From NCBI RefSeq assembly GCF_003751085.1, contig NZ_RJJY01000001.1:682001-746000 (forward strand): 64,000 bases of DNA, in the 5' to 3' direction. Shown here in pieces: positions 17,665 through 26,450 of the stretch. Under the pieces are notes generated by a model. It was not told where the DNA came from, did no database searches, and saw only the letters and a list, made by a program, of their open reading frames with translations. The first letter of the stretch is position 1; every line of letters begins with the position of its first letter. This stretch comes from Micromonospora sp. Llam0 (GTDB lineage: Bacteria; Actinomycetota; Actinomycetes; Mycobacteriales; Micromonosporaceae). The position numbers were made by a program, and so were the translations under genes.

Positions 17665-19050
17665 TTATTTGCCCTTGTGGATGGCGTTCCTACGGATGAC
17701 GGGGTAGCGGGTGCGGCGTCTGCGGCGTCTGCCGGCGGGGCGTCCGGGGCCGGGGTGGCCGGGTTTCGGGTGGCCTGGTGGTTGCCAGGCGTTGCGCAGA
17801 GCGGGCGAAACCTGTCGGCGGGTCTGGCCGGGGGTCGGTGTCGTGGTGGTGGCGGGTTCCCAGGGCAGCCGGTGGTGGGTCAGGTGGGTACGGGCGCAGA
17901 ACAGGTGCAGGTAGGCGTAGGAGTGCGGGCGGAGCCAGGTGGTCAGGGTGTCGGGTTGGCGGGGGTGGAAGTCCGGGGCGTGGGCGGTGGTCTTCAGGTA
18001 GCGGAGGTAGTGCTCGATGTCGAAGCGGGTCAGGTAGGTCATGACCAGGGTGAGCAGGTCACGGCGGGTACCGGAGTACCAGAGCGCGAGGTCGCCCGCG
18101 CGGCGGCTGGGGCGCAGGTGCTGGACCCGGGCGAGTAGGACGCTGCCCTCGACGATCGGCAGGGTGGGCTGGTCTTCGAAGCCTCGGCTGGCGCGGGTGA
18201 GTTTGGGGTGGACCTGGTGCCAGGCTCGGACGGTGACGGTGCCGTAGATGTCGAGTGGTCCGCTGACACCGGCGTCGGGGTTCAGGTCGGGCTGGCGCAG
18301 GGCCAGGCGGAACCCGTGCCGGCGGGGCCGGCCGCCGAGGGGGTGCGCGGCCCGGCGTTCGGGTCTGGTCCACATGGTCTGCGAGGTCGCCAGCCTGACC
18401 AGGACGTCCGCGGGAATCCCGCGTTCGCGTAGCAGATGGGTGATCCGGGCCGCGGGGTAGCCGGAGTCCAGCAGGAACAGCGACGGATCGGCCGGGCGGG
18501 CGCCGTCGGTGGCGCAGACCCGGGCGATGTGGTCCACGGTGACCTCGACCAGGTCGTCGTCGGAGGCGATCCGGTCGGCCAGGACCGGCACGACCCACGA
18601 GTCCGGGGTCAGGGTCAACCGGACGACATGCTGATACCGCCACCCGGTCTTGATCAGCGCCGCGCCGCGCGGGCCGCCCGGGGTGTACTGTGGCTGCCGG
18701 TCCGGGCTGGTGGCGGCGTTCGGCCGTGGCCACGCGGTGGTGTCGACGGCGTACACCCGGGGCAGGCCGGACCGCGCGGCGATCCGGCACGCCGCCCGCA
18801 ACGCCCGGCCGGTGTCGATCTCGCCGTCGCGTAGGGCCCGGTACGCGGCGGCGTGCCCGGTGACGGTGCCCAGCGACAGATGCGCCGGACAGCCACACCG
18901 GCCCTGATCGGCGGCCAACTCGTCGACCAGTGTGAACATCGTCCGCGACCGGGACGCGAGGACACCCTCGTACAGCTCCCGCCGCCAGGAGTCCAACAAG
19001 ATCCGGCCCAGCTCGCTGTCACCGGCACCGGTAGCCGTTACGCTTCTCAT
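17665..19050 (-). CDS. Transposase, NF041680-like DDE family, 461 aa
   Basis: The RNase-H-like DDE fold is suggested by YAVDTTAWPRPNAATSPDRQ (first Asp), SLFLLDSGYPAARITHLL (second Asp) and DIEHYLRYLKTT (Glu). The N terminus has the RRELYEGVLASRSRTMFTLVDELA pattern (marker SRSRTMFTLVDEL) of the actinobacterial NF041680 putative transposases. The C-terminus is an Arg/Pro/Gly-rich tail. It is the sole gene of the outer element and appears intact, so the element may still be mobile. Family assignment is from memory of conserved segments. Confidence 0.75.
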   Translation of the reverse strand: MRSVTATGAGDSELGRILLDSWRRELYEGVLASRSRTMFTLVDELAADQGRCGCPAHLSLGTVTGHAAAYRALRDGEIDTGRALRAACRIAARSGLPRVYAVDTTAWPRPNAATSPDRQPQYTPGGPRGAALIKTGWRYQHVVRLTLTPDSWVVPVLADRIASDDDLVEVTVDHIARVCATDGARPADPSLFLLDSGYPAARITHLLRERGIPADVLVRLATSQTMWTRPERRAAHPLGGRPRRHGFRLALRQPDLNPDAGVSGPLDIYGTVTVRAWHQVHPKLTRASRGFEDQPTLPIVEGSVLLARVQHLRPSRRAGDLALWYSGTRRDLLTLVMTYLTRFDIEHYLRYLKTTAHAPDFHPRQPDTLTTWLRPHSYAYLHLFCARTHLTHHRLPWEPATTTTPTPGQTRRQVSPALRNAWQPPGHPKPGHPGPGRPAGRRRRRRTRYPVIRRNAIHKGK

Positions 19051-19163
19051 CGAGGACCCTGCCCATTGATGATCTTTGTGTGAGAACTCAGATCATGGAC
19101 AGGGTCCTCCCCGTTCCGCTAGACCTCGACCACCACGAATCCCCCCGATGGTCAAAACACGAG

Positions 19164-19224
19164 CGGCGCCGCCCCGGACCTGGTCCGGGCGGCGCACGCC
19201 GCGCTGCGCGCTCCGCGGAGCTGA
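19164..19224 (+). pseudogene. Displaced original 3' end of miaA
   Basis: It carries the second copy of the 34-bp repeat, then codons for AALRAPRS and TGA at 19222-19224, in the frame that would have continued MiaA before the insertion. It has no start of its own. Confidence 0.85.
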
Positions 19225-19261
19225 GCGGCGCCGGCTCTGCTGAACCCGGTCCGGGCGCCGC
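19225..19261. terminator. Hairpin between miaA remnant and malic enzyme
   Basis: GCGGCGCC (19225-19232) pairs with GGCGCCGC (19254-19261). It begins right after the original miaA stop and lies between convergent genes, so it was the native terminator of miaA. Confidence 0.55.
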
Positions 19262-19274
19262 CGGCCGCCCAGGG

Positions 19275-20807
19275 TCAGTTGCCGGCCGCCGCCGACCGTT
19301 GCTGGATGGTGGGCACACCGGCCGGGGCGGTGATGGCCACGGCCGGCTGTTCGGCCACGGCCGGCTGCGCGACGACGGCCGGCTGCGCGACGACGGCCGG
19401 CTGCGCGGTCGCGTCCGAGGCCTGCGCCGCGGCTCGGACCGCAGCGGCCACCGCCGGCGCCACCCGGGAATCGAACACGCTCGGCACGATCACCGTCGGG
19501 TTGATCCGATCCTCGCCCACCACGTCGGCGATGGCCCGCGCCGCGGCCAACGCCATGTCGTCGGTGAACGTCTCCGCGTGGGCGTCCAGCATGCCCCGGA
19601 ACACGCCCGGGAACGCCAGTACGTTGTTGATCTGGTTCGGCTGGTCGGACCGCCCCGTCGCGACGATGGCCGCATGCCGGCGGGCCTCGCGCGGGTCCAC
19701 CTCGGGATCCGGGTTCGCCAGCGCGAACACGATCGAGTCCGGCGCCATGGTGGCGATGTCGTCACCGGTCAGCAGGTTCGGCGCGCTTACCCCGATGAAC
19801 ACGTCCGCGCCCCGGAGCGCGCCGGGCAGATCCCCGGCGTACCCGGTCGAGTTGGTGTGCTCGGCCAGCCACTGCCAGGTGGGGTTCAGCCCGCTCAGCC
19901 CTCGGTGCAGCGCCCCCGGCCGGTCGTAGGCGATGACGTCCCCGACGCCCTGACGCAGCAGCAGCTTGATGATGGCGGTGCCGGCCGCGCCCGCCCCGGA
20001 GACCACCACCCGTACGTCGCTGAGCTGCTTGCCGACCACCCGCAGCGCGTTGGTCAACGCGGCCAGCACGCAGATCGCCGTACCGTGCTGGTCGTCGTGG
20101 AAGACCGGGATGTCGAGCAGCTCCCGCAACTTCGACTCGATCTCGAAGCAGCGCGGTGCGGCGATGTCCTCCAGGTTGATCCCGCCGTAGCCCGGGGCGA
20201 TCGCCCGGACGATCGACACGATCTCGTCCGGATCCTGGGTGTCCAGCACCACCGGCCAGGCGTCGACATCGCCGAACCGCTTGAACAGCGCCGCCTTGCC
20301 CTCCATCACCGGCAGCGCGGCCGCCGGACCGAGATTGCCCAGCCCGAGCACTGCCGAACCGTCGGTCACCACCGCCACGGTGTTGCGCTTTATGGTCAGC
20401 CGGCGCGCGTCGGCCGGATTGTCGGCGATCGCCAGGCACACCCGCGCCACCCCCGGCGTGTACGCCCGGGACAGTTCGTCCCGGTTACGCAGCGACACCT
20501 TCGGGGCCACCTCGATCTTGCCGCCCAGATGCAGCAGGAACGTCCGGTCCGACACCTTGCGGACCTCGACGCCGTCGAGCGCCTCGAGCTCCTTGACCAC
20601 GTCGTCGGCGTGCGCCGCGTCGGCCGTGTCGCAGGTCAGGTCGACCACCACGCTGACCGGGTCGGAGTCGACCACGTCGAGAGCGGTGACGATGGCACCA
20701 GCCTCGCCGACACAGGTGGTCAACCGGCCGATCGCCGACGCGTCGGCGGGAATGCTGATCCGGATGGTGATGGAGAAGCCGGCACTGGGCAGGCGGGTGG
20801 TCGCCAC
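19275..20807 (-). CDS. NAD-dependent malic enzyme with N-terminal ACT domain, 510 aa
   Basis: Oxidatively decarboxylates malate to pyruvate. I start at GTG 20807, preceded by GGAGGGATCCC; upstream open frame is not protein-like. Residues ~10-90 form an ACT-type regulatory domain ([19 protein letters not shown]), followed by [19 protein letters not shown], the catalytic-Lys strand [35 protein letters not shown], and the NAD fold [13 protein letters not shown]. The C-terminal ~40 residues carry AQPAVV-type repeats encoded by 18-bp tandem repeats. Coenzyme preference (NAD) is inferred from family. Confidence 0.93.
   Translation of the reverse strand: MATTRLPSAGFSITIRISIPADASAIGRLTTCVGEAGAIVTALDVVDSDPVSVVVDLTCDTADAAHADDVVKELEALDGVEVRKVSDRTFLLHLGGKIEVAPKVSLRNRDELSRAYTPGVARVCLAIADNPADARRLTIKRNTVAVVTDGSAVLGLGNLGPAAALPVMEGKAALFKRFGDVDAWPVVLDTQDPDEIVSIVRAIAPGYGGINLEDIAAPRCFEIESKLRELLDIPVFHDDQHGTAICVLAALTNALRVVGKQLSDVRVVVSGAGAAGTAIIKLLLRQGVGDVIAYDRPGALHRGLSGLNPTWQWLAEHTNSTGYAGDLPGALRGADVFIGVSAPNLLTGDDIATMAPDSIVFALANPDPEVDPREARRHAAIVATGRSDQPNQINNVLAFPGVFRGMLDAHAETFTDDMALAAARAIADVVGEDRINPTVIVPSVFDSRVAPAVAAAVRAAAQASDATAQPAVVAQPAVVAQPAVAEQPAVAITAPAGVPTIQQRSAAAGN
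19371..19406. repeat. 18-bp tandem repeats in the malic enzyme tail
   Basis: Two identical 18-bp units, GACGACGGCCGGCTGCGC on the plus strand, at 19371 and 19389, with degenerate copies before them from about 19340. They encode Ala/Gln/Pro/Val repeats at the C-terminus. Confidence 0.8.
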
Positions 20808-21080
20808 GGGATCCCTCCGTCGTTGGTGGGGCGGCCGGACTGGGCCGCTGCACCATTCTTGCGCGTGATCCGCCCCGCGCCCGCTCCGCCCCGCGTACGG
20901 CGTGCCGTAGCCATTCAGCCGCAGGTCACGGCGGCCCTCACCCCGGCCCGGCGTCGGCTGCGAACGGGCCGGCGCAGGCGCGAACCGGCCCGGTACCGGC
21001 CGCGGGGGCAGCCCGCGTCCTGATATGTAGGTGCGGCGCGGCCGTCGGCGTGTCAGGATCGAGTCCTGAGGAGGCAGCTT

Positions 21081-22595
21081 TTGCGTACATCTCGTGCCGA
21101 GGAGACGGTTCACCCGCCGTTCCACCTGTCGACCGCCGCCGGCCCGGACGGCCGAACCGGCCCCAACGGCCGAACCGGCCCCAACGGCCCGATCGAGCCG
21201 ACAGACGACGACACCACCGTTGGCGACCTGGAGCTGGCCGACCGGCACGCGCTGCGCCGCGTCGCCGGGCTATCCACCGAACTCGCCGACATCACCGAGG
21301 TCGAGTACCGCCAGCTGCGGCTGGAGCGCGTGGTGCTGGTGGGAGTGTGGGAAAGCGGGACGGTGACCGACGCGGAAAACTCGATCACCGAGCTCGCCGC
21401 GCTCGCCGAGACCGCCGGGTCCCAGGTCCTGGAGGGCTTGATCCAGCGCCGCGACCGGCCCGACCCGGCCACCTACGTCGGCCGGGGCAAGGTCGGCGAA
21501 CTCGGCGACGTGGTGCTCGCCTCCGGGGCGGACACGGTGATCTGCGACGGCGAACTCTCCCCGTCACAGCTGCGCAACCTGGAGCAGAAAGTCAAGGTCA
21601 AGGTCATTGACCGGACCGCGCTGATCCTGGACATCTTCGCCCAGCACGCCAAGAGCAAAGAGGGCAAGGCCCAGGTCGAGCTGGCCCAGCTGGAGTACCT
21701 GCTGCCCCGGCTGCGCGGCTGGGGCGAAACGCTGTCCCGGCAGACTGGCGGTAGCGGCCGTGGCGGCGGCGCCGGCGGCGGCGTCGGCCTGCGCGGCCCC
21801 GGTGAGACCAAACTGGAAACCGACCGGCGCCGGATCCGCACCCGGATCGCCCGCCTGCGGCGGGAAATCAAAAGCATGCGGACGGTACGCGAGACCAAAC
21901 GCGCCCGCCGCACCCGCAACGCGGTGCCAGCGGTGGCGATCGCCGGCTACACCAACGCCGGCAAGTCCAGCCTGCTGAACCGGATCACCGGTGCCGGGGT
22001 GCTGGTCGAGGACGCGCTGTTCGCCACCCTCGACCCGACCACCCGCCGGGCGCACGCCGCCGACGGCCGAGTCTACACCCTGTCGGACACCGTCGGTTTC
22101 GTCCGGCACCTGCCGCATCAGATCGTCGAGGCGTTCCGCTCCACCCTGGAGGAGGTCGCCGAGGCCGACCTGGTGGTGCATGTGGTCGACGGTGCCCATC
22201 CCGACCCCGAGGAACAGGTCCGCGCGGTCCGCGAGGTGCTCGCCGAGGTCGGCGCCGACCGCCGCCCCGAACTGCTGGTCGTCAACAAGATCGACGCGGC
22301 CAGCGAGGAGGAGTTGCTGCGGCTGAAACGGCTCTGGCCCGACGCGGTCTTCGTCTCCGCCCGGCGGGCCCGGGGCATCGACGACCTGCGCGCCGCGATC
22401 GAGCAACGCCTGCCGCGACCGGCCGTCCAGGTCAGCGTGATGCTGCCGTACCACCGGGGTGACCTGGTGTCCCGGGTGCACCACCGGGGTGAGGTCCTCG
22501 GCACCCGGCACACCGCCGCCGGTACCCTGCTGCAGGCGCGGGTCGACGAGGCGCTCGCCGCCGAACTCCAACCGTTCCTCACCCCGGGCGAGTGA
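21081..22595 (+). CDS. hflX: GTPase HflX, 504 aa
   Basis: Ribosome-associated GTPase that splits or rescues stalled ribosomes under stress. The TTG start at 21081 has GAGGAGG eight bases upstream. The N-terminal ~45 residues include TGPNGR repeats. The HflX domain has VERVVLVGVWESG-like strands and the Gly-rich loop GGSGRGGGAGGGVGLRGPG. The G-domain shows GYTNAGKSSLL (G1), DPTTRRA (G2), DTVGFVRHLPHQ (G3) and NKID (G4). Full length. Confidence 0.95.
   Translation: MRTSRAEETVHPPFHLSTAAGPDGRTGPNGRTGPNGPIEPTDDDTTVGDLELADRHALRRVAGLSTELADITEVEYRQLRLERVVLVGVWESGTVTDAENSITELAALAETAGSQVLEGLIQRRDRPDPATYVGRGKVGELGDVVLASGADTVICDGELSPSQLRNLEQKVKVKVIDRTALILDIFAQHAKSKEGKAQVELAQLEYLLPRLRGWGETLSRQTGGSGRGGGAGGGVGLRGPGETKLETDRRRIRTRIARLRREIKSMRTVRETKRARRTRNAVPAVAIAGYTNAGKSSLLNRITGAGVLVEDALFATLDPTTRRAHAADGRVYTLSDTVGFVRHLPHQIVEAFRSTLEEVAEADLVVHVVDGAHPDPEEQVRAVREVLAEVGADRRPELLVVNKIDAASEEELLRLKRLWPDAVFVSARRARGIDDLRAAIEQRLPRPAVQVSVMLPYHRGDLVSRVHHRGEVLGTRHTAAGTLLQARVDEALAAELQPFLTPGE
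21151..21186 (+). repeat. 2 x 18-bp tandem repeat in hflX N-terminus
   Basis: Identical units GCCGAACCGGCCCCAACG at 21151-21168 and 21169-21186 encode GRTGPN repeats in the unconserved leader of HflX. Confidence 0.85.
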
Positions 22596-22689
22596 CATTC
22601 CTTCCGCAAACTCAGTGATCCGCCGAAGACTTCACGTGATTGATCACGGTGTAACAGTCGGATTCAGGCCGGCGTGCGACACTCGTCGG

Positions 22690-24540
22690 ATGCGTCGGCT
22701 CCTGACCCCGGCCACGATCGCCGTCGGACTACTCACGATCCACCTTCTGGCTCCGGCCGGCCCGGCCATGGCCCTGCCCGCCCAGGACCCGGCCCCACCC
22801 GCTGCCCAGCAGGTGACACCGGGCGAGCCGGTCTGTGAGATCACCGACGAGCGGCTCCGGGAGCTCTCCGGTCTCGTCGCCACCGCCGACGGCTACGTCG
22901 TGGTCAACGACAGCACCGAGATCGACAGTAACGAGCGGGTGTTCTTCCTCGACTCGTCCTGCGACGTCGCCAACGCTGTCCAGTACCCGACGCCGCCGCT
23001 GGACCCGGAGGACCTGGCGATCTCCCCGGACGGGCAGACCCTCTGGATCGCCGATGTCGGGGACAACCCGACCGCCGACGAACGTCGGGCGACGATCGCG
23101 CTGTGGTCCCTGCCGGCAGACGGCTCCGCCCAGCCGGTCATCCACCGGCTCAGCTACCCGGACGGCCCGCACGACGCCGAGGCGCTGCTGATCGCCGACG
23201 ACGGCACTCCGCTGATCATCACCAAGGAGACCGGCCCGTCCGGTCTGTACCGACCGGTCGAACAACTTCGCAGCGACAACACCGACCCGGTACCAATGGA
23301 GCGGGCCGGCGAACTCGAACTGCCCACCACCAGCACCCCGAACCTGTTCGCCGCCGCCGGCCGGCTCACCGTCACCGGCGCGGCCCGATCCCCGGACGGC
23401 AGCCGGATTGCCCTGCGCACCTACGCCGACGCCTTCGAGTGGGACCTGCCGGCCGACGGCGACATCGTCACGACGCTCACCACCGAACGTCCCCGGGCCA
23501 CCCCGCTCACCGACCCGTTCGGCGAGTCGATCGCCTACTCGCCGGACGGCACCACCTTCCTCACCGTCTCCGACGTCGCCACTCTCGACGAGGGGACCCC
23601 GGTGGAGATCCTGCGTTACACCCCGAGCACCGAGGTCGCGGCCGAGGTCGACGACACCGGCGGCGGCAGCGGCCGGGACGGACCGTCCTGGCTCAACCGG
23701 ATCAGCCTGCAGGAGATCAACCTGCTGATCGCGGCGGTCGGTGTGCTGGGCGCACTGCTGGTCGGGCTCGGCATCTTCGGCATCGTCCGGGCCCGGCGGG
23801 CGGCGCGGTCGGCGGGGGTCGGCGGACGCGGCGTGGGCCGCGCCGACCGCGACCCGGACCGGTCCGACCGCGCCCCGGGGGACCGGGACCGCGCTGCGGC
23901 CTACGCGAGCGATTCGCTGGGCAGCGGCGCGTACGCGAGCGATTCGCTGGGCAGCGGCGCCTACGCCAGCGGGACATTGGGCAGCGGCGCGCTGCCCGGT
24001 GGCGGACCGGCCCCGGCCGGCCGCAAAGCCGGCGGTGTCTACGGCGCGGCGAAACCCGCCGCCGGGTCAGCCGCCCCGGCCGGTCCAGGCGGTGGCGGTG
24101 TCTACGGCGCGGCGGCGGCAAGACCGCCCGCCGCCGGCGGCGGCACGTACGGCGCAACCAAGCCCGCCACCGGTGGCCGGGCCGGCGTGTACGGGGCCGC
24201 GGCACCGCCGCCGGACACCGGCGGTTACCGCCCGGCCGGCGGGGTCGACTCCGGAGCGGTGTACGGGGCGGCGAAACCGGTGCCACCGGCCCGGCCCGGT
24301 GCGGCCGGCGTCTACGGCGGCGCCGGGCACTCCGGCCGATCACCCGATCGCGGAGACGCGCGCGACCCGGGCGGTTCCTGGGACCTCGGCGGCGACTACC
24401 CGGGCGACGGCTACCCGGCCGACCGATACGACCAGCCGCGAGCCGGCAGCGGGCCGCGCCCACCCGCCGGGCGCGGCGAGCGGGAACCCGGCGTCTACGG
24501 CCGGTCCGCCCCCGAGCACCCGGACGAGTGGCGCGGCTGA
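22690..24540 (+). CDS. Secreted, membrane-anchored propeller-like protein with Gly/Tyr-rich tail, 616 aa
   Basis: The ATG at 22690 opens a signal peptide (LLTPATIAVGLLTIHLLAPAG, cut near PAMALPAQ). An extracellular domain of ~300 residues has repeated ISPDGQTLWIADVGDNP- and YSPDGTTFLTVSDV-type strands, suggesting a beta-propeller. One TM follows (INLLIAAVGVLGALLVGLGIF), then an Arg-rich stop-transfer and ~250 residues of cytoplasmic low complexity. The tail includes three YASDSLGSGA units and many GVYGAA motifs. I know no function. Confidence 0.75.
   Translation: MRRLLTPATIAVGLLTIHLLAPAGPAMALPAQDPAPPAAQQVTPGEPVCEITDERLRELSGLVATADGYVVVNDSTEIDSNERVFFLDSSCDVANAVQYPTPPLDPEDLAISPDGQTLWIADVGDNPTADERRATIALWSLPADGSAQPVIHRLSYPDGPHDAEALLIADDGTPLIITKETGPSGLYRPVEQLRSDNTDPVPMERAGELELPTTSTPNLFAAAGRLTVTGAARSPDGSRIALRTYADAFEWDLPADGDIVTTLTTERPRATPLTDPFGESIAYSPDGTTFLTVSDVATLDEGTPVEILRYTPSTEVAAEVDDTGGGSGRDGPSWLNRISLQEINLLIAAVGVLGALLVGLGIFGIVRARRAARSAGVGGRGVGRADRDPDRSDRAPGDRDRAAAYASDSLGSGAYASDSLGSGAYASGTLGSGALPGGGPAPAGRKAGGVYGAAKPAAGSAAPAGPGGGGVYGAAAARPPAAGGGTYGATKPATGGRAGVYGAAAPPPDTGGYRPAGGVDSGAVYGAAKPVPPARPGAAGVYGGAGHSGRSPDRGDARDPGGSWDLGGDYPGDGYPADRYDQPRAGSGPRPPAGRGEREPGVYGRSAPEHPDEWRG
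23901..23990 (+). repeat. 3 x 30-bp tandem repeat encoding YASDSLGSGA
   Basis: Units at 23901, 23931 and 23961; the first two differ at one base, the third is more diverged. They lie in the cytoplasmic tail and are in frame. Confidence 0.9.
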
Positions 24541-24587
24541 CACCCCGCTGCTGTGCTGACACCCTGCCGAGGTCTGCTGTCAGCCGG

Positions 24588-25382
24588 TCAGACCCGGCGC
24601 AGCACCGCCACCACCCGACCCATGATGGTGGCCTCGTCACCGGGGATCGGGTCGAACGCGGCGTTGTGCGGCATCAACCAGACGTGCCCGTCACGCCGTC
24701 GGTAGGTCTTCACCGTGGCCTCGCCGTCGATCATCGCGGCGACGATCTCCCCGGAGTCGGCGGTCGGCTGCTGACGTACCACCACCCAGTCGCCGTCGCA
24801 GATCGCCGCGTCGATCATCGAATCGCCCTTGACCTGCAGCATGAACACCTCACCCTCGCCGACCAGCTCGCGGGGCAGCGGGAAGACGTCCTCCACCGCC
24901 TGCTCGGCCAGGATCGGCCCACCAGCGGCGATCCGGCCCAGCATCGGCACGTACGCCGGAGTCGGCCGCAGCGCCCGCTCGGCCTCGTCGTCGGCGGCGT
25001 CGTGCGGCGGACGCACGTCGACCGCCCGGGGACGGTTCGGATCCCGGCGCAGGAAGCCTTTGCGCTCCAGCTCCTTGAGCTGGTAGGCGACGCTGGACGG
25101 GGAGACCAGTCCGACCGCCTCGCCGATCTCCCGCACGCTCGGCGGGTAGCCGTGCCGGTCCACCCAGCTGCGGATGAACTCCAGGATCCGGCGCTGCCGG
25201 GCGGTCAACTCGCCGTTGACCGGGTCGGGAAAGGCGCTCACCACCGGCGTCACGGCGCGCACCCGGGACTCGCCGGAGCGGCTGCCCCGCCGTCCACGTA
25301 CCGACGCGCCGGCGTTGACCGTTGCCGCGCCGCCGTTGCCGCTACTCTGCTGAGGCGGGCCCGCCCTGTCGTCGCTCGACAC
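24588..25382 (-). CDS. lexA: SOS repressor LexA, 264 aa
   Basis: Represses SOS genes until RecA filaments trigger self-cleavage. I start at GTG 25382 (reads [11 protein letters not shown]), with GAGAGGA upstream; an ATG at 25475 falls inside an SOS box and adds no conserved residues. The winged HTH is at [20 protein letters not shown] and [19 protein letters not shown]. The cleavage pair Ala-Gly is in [12 protein letters not shown], the catalytic Ser in [13 protein letters not shown] and the Lys in [10 protein letters not shown]. About 55 residues before the HTH are a low-complexity extension. It should be autoregulated by two upstream boxes. Confidence 0.96.
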   Translation of the reverse strand: MSSDDRAGPPQQSSGNGGAATVNAGASVRGRRGSRSGESRVRAVTPVVSAFPDPVNGELTARQRRILEFIRSWVDRHGYPPSVREIGEAVGLVSPSSVAYQLKELERKGFLRRDPNRPRAVDVRPPHDAADDEAERALRPTPAYVPMLGRIAAGGPILAEQAVEDVFPLPRELVGEGEVFMLQVKGDSMIDAAICDGDWVVVRQQPTADSGEIVAAMIDGEATVKTYRRRDGHVWLMPHNAAFDPIPGDEATIMGRVVAVLRRV

Positions 25383-25467
25383 ATCCGTCCTCTCCCCGGC
25401 CGTCAGATCGCGTCCTGATCGGCACCATTGGTGTCGACCAAGACGGTAACCAGAGATCCGGTCAGGT

Positions 25468-25483
25468 TCAAACATCTGTACGA
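25468..25483. promoter_or_regulatory. SOS box 1 upstream of lexA
   Basis: TCAAACATCTGTACGA matches TCGAACATATGTTCGA at 13 of 16 positions. It lies 86 bp upstream of the chosen lexA start. Confidence 0.75.
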
Positions 25484-25516
25484 GATGTTGTCGCGTGTCG
25501 TCCTGGAAGTAGTTTA

Positions 25517-25532
25517 TCGTACGGATGTTCGA
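25517..25532. promoter_or_regulatory. SOS box 2 upstream of lexA
   Basis: TCGTACGGATGTTCGA matches the same consensus at 13 of 16 positions. Its centre is 49 bp from that of box 1. The 429-bp lexA-nrdR gap otherwise holds the NrdR box and no gene. Confidence 0.75.
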
Positions 25533-25654
25533 TCGAACTTCGGTAGTGGCATGGGCGGTAACCCTCGGGCAGGGATCGGTGTTGGCAGAGTGACGACGCG
25601 CCGAAGGGTGCCGGTCAACTTGACCGAGCCGGGCTTGCGGCCTACCGTCGACCC

Positions 25655-25670
25655 CAACATCTAGTAGTTA
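25655..25670. promoter_or_regulatory. NrdR box upstream of nrdR-nrdJ
   Basis: CAACATCTAGTAGTTA is an imperfect palindrome of the kind bound by NrdR ahead of actinobacterial ribonucleotide reductase genes (compare ACACTATATATAGTGT). It lies about 140 bp before nrdR. I did not find a convincing second box at the usual ~31-bp spacing. Confidence 0.6.
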
Positions 25671-25811
25671 CAAGGGCGTAAGTTGTCCACAGGTTGGGTC
25701 TCCTGACTGAGAGCAACGTCTCCAGCAGGCCGGCCCGGCGTACCCGTGGTAACCCGCGGTGACCACTGCGCGCCCTTTTCGACCTCGCGGCTCGACGGAA
25801 GGGACATCGGC

Positions 25812-26309
25812 ATGCGCTGCCCGTACTGCCGGCACGCCGACTCGCGCGTGGTCGACTCGCGGGAAGCCGACGACGGCCAGCTCATCCGCCGCCGCCGGTC
25901 CTGCCCGGAGTGCGGCAAACGGTTCACCACCGTCGAGGAGGCGGTGCTCGCCGTGGTCAAACGCAGCGGCGTCACCGAGCCGTTCAGCCGATCCAAGATC
26001 ATGGGCGGGGTGCGCAAGGCATGCCAGGGCCGACCGGTGGACGACGACGCCATCGCCCTGCTGGCCCAGAAGGTCGAGGAGACCGTCCGGGCCAAGGGCG
26101 CGGCCGAGATCCCCAGCCACGACGTCGGGCTGGCGATCCTCGGGCCGCTGCGCGAGCTGGACGAGGTGGCGTACCTGCGGTTCGCCAGCGTCTACCGGTC
26201 CTTCGACTCGCTGGACGACTTCGAACGCGAGATCGAGACGCTGCGGGCCGCAGCCGGGGCGCGGGAGGCCGCGACGACCCCGGCGGCGGCCGGGGCCGGG
26301 CCCGGCTGA
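25812..26309 (+). CDS. nrdR: Transcriptional repressor NrdR, 165 aa
   Basis: dATP/ATP-sensing repressor of ribonucleotide reductase genes. The start at [17 protein letters not shown] gives the N-terminal zinc ribbon CPYC...CPEC, with [15 protein letters not shown]. An ATP-cone follows ([20 protein letters not shown]). A 30-residue Ala-rich tail ends it. It is followed by nrdJ after 141 bp in the same direction and carries an NrdR box upstream, so it probably autoregulates the nrdRJ transcript. Confidence 0.95.
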   Translation: MRCPYCRHADSRVVDSREADDGQLIRRRRSCPECGKRFTTVEEAVLAVVKRSGVTEPFSRSKIMGGVRKACQGRPVDDDAIALLAQKVEETVRAKGAAEIPSHDVGLAILGPLRELDEVAYLRFASVYRSFDSLDDFEREIETLRAAAGAREAATTPAAAGAGPG

Positions 26310-26450
26310 CCGGCCCGCGACGACCCGGAAACAGCAAGGCGTACGGCCGACCGCCGGTCCCGGCGGGTACGGCCGGAGAAAAAAGCTGAACGGCAAGACG
26401 GAAACGACCGCGTGGCACGACGCTGCGCGAGAGCCTGAGGGGGCGATCAG

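Larger units (their letters stand above)
15781..19163. mobile_element. Composite/nested insertion: NF041680-type IS carrying an IS1182-like IS
   Basis: The outer element is bounded by perfect 14-bp inverted repeats, CTCGTGTTTTGACC (15781-15794) and GGTCAAAACACGAG (19150-19163), and flanked by the 34-bp direct repeat. Removing the inner IS and its 6-bp duplication leaves about 1,579 bp with a single transposase gene (17665-19050, minus). The inner IS sits 22 bp inside the left end. The order of events is therefore outer insertion into miaA, then inner insertion. Confidence 0.85.

Noticed and set aside
20808..21248. N-terminal extension of malic enzyme to 657 aa
   Set aside because: The extension is low-complexity and overlaps the hflX start on the other strand; a strong ribosome site precedes GTG 20807.
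23103..25418. 771-codon plus-strand frame over the secreted protein and lexA
   Set aside because: Out-of-frame shadow of the 22690 gene and antisense to lexA; Arg/Pro-rich.
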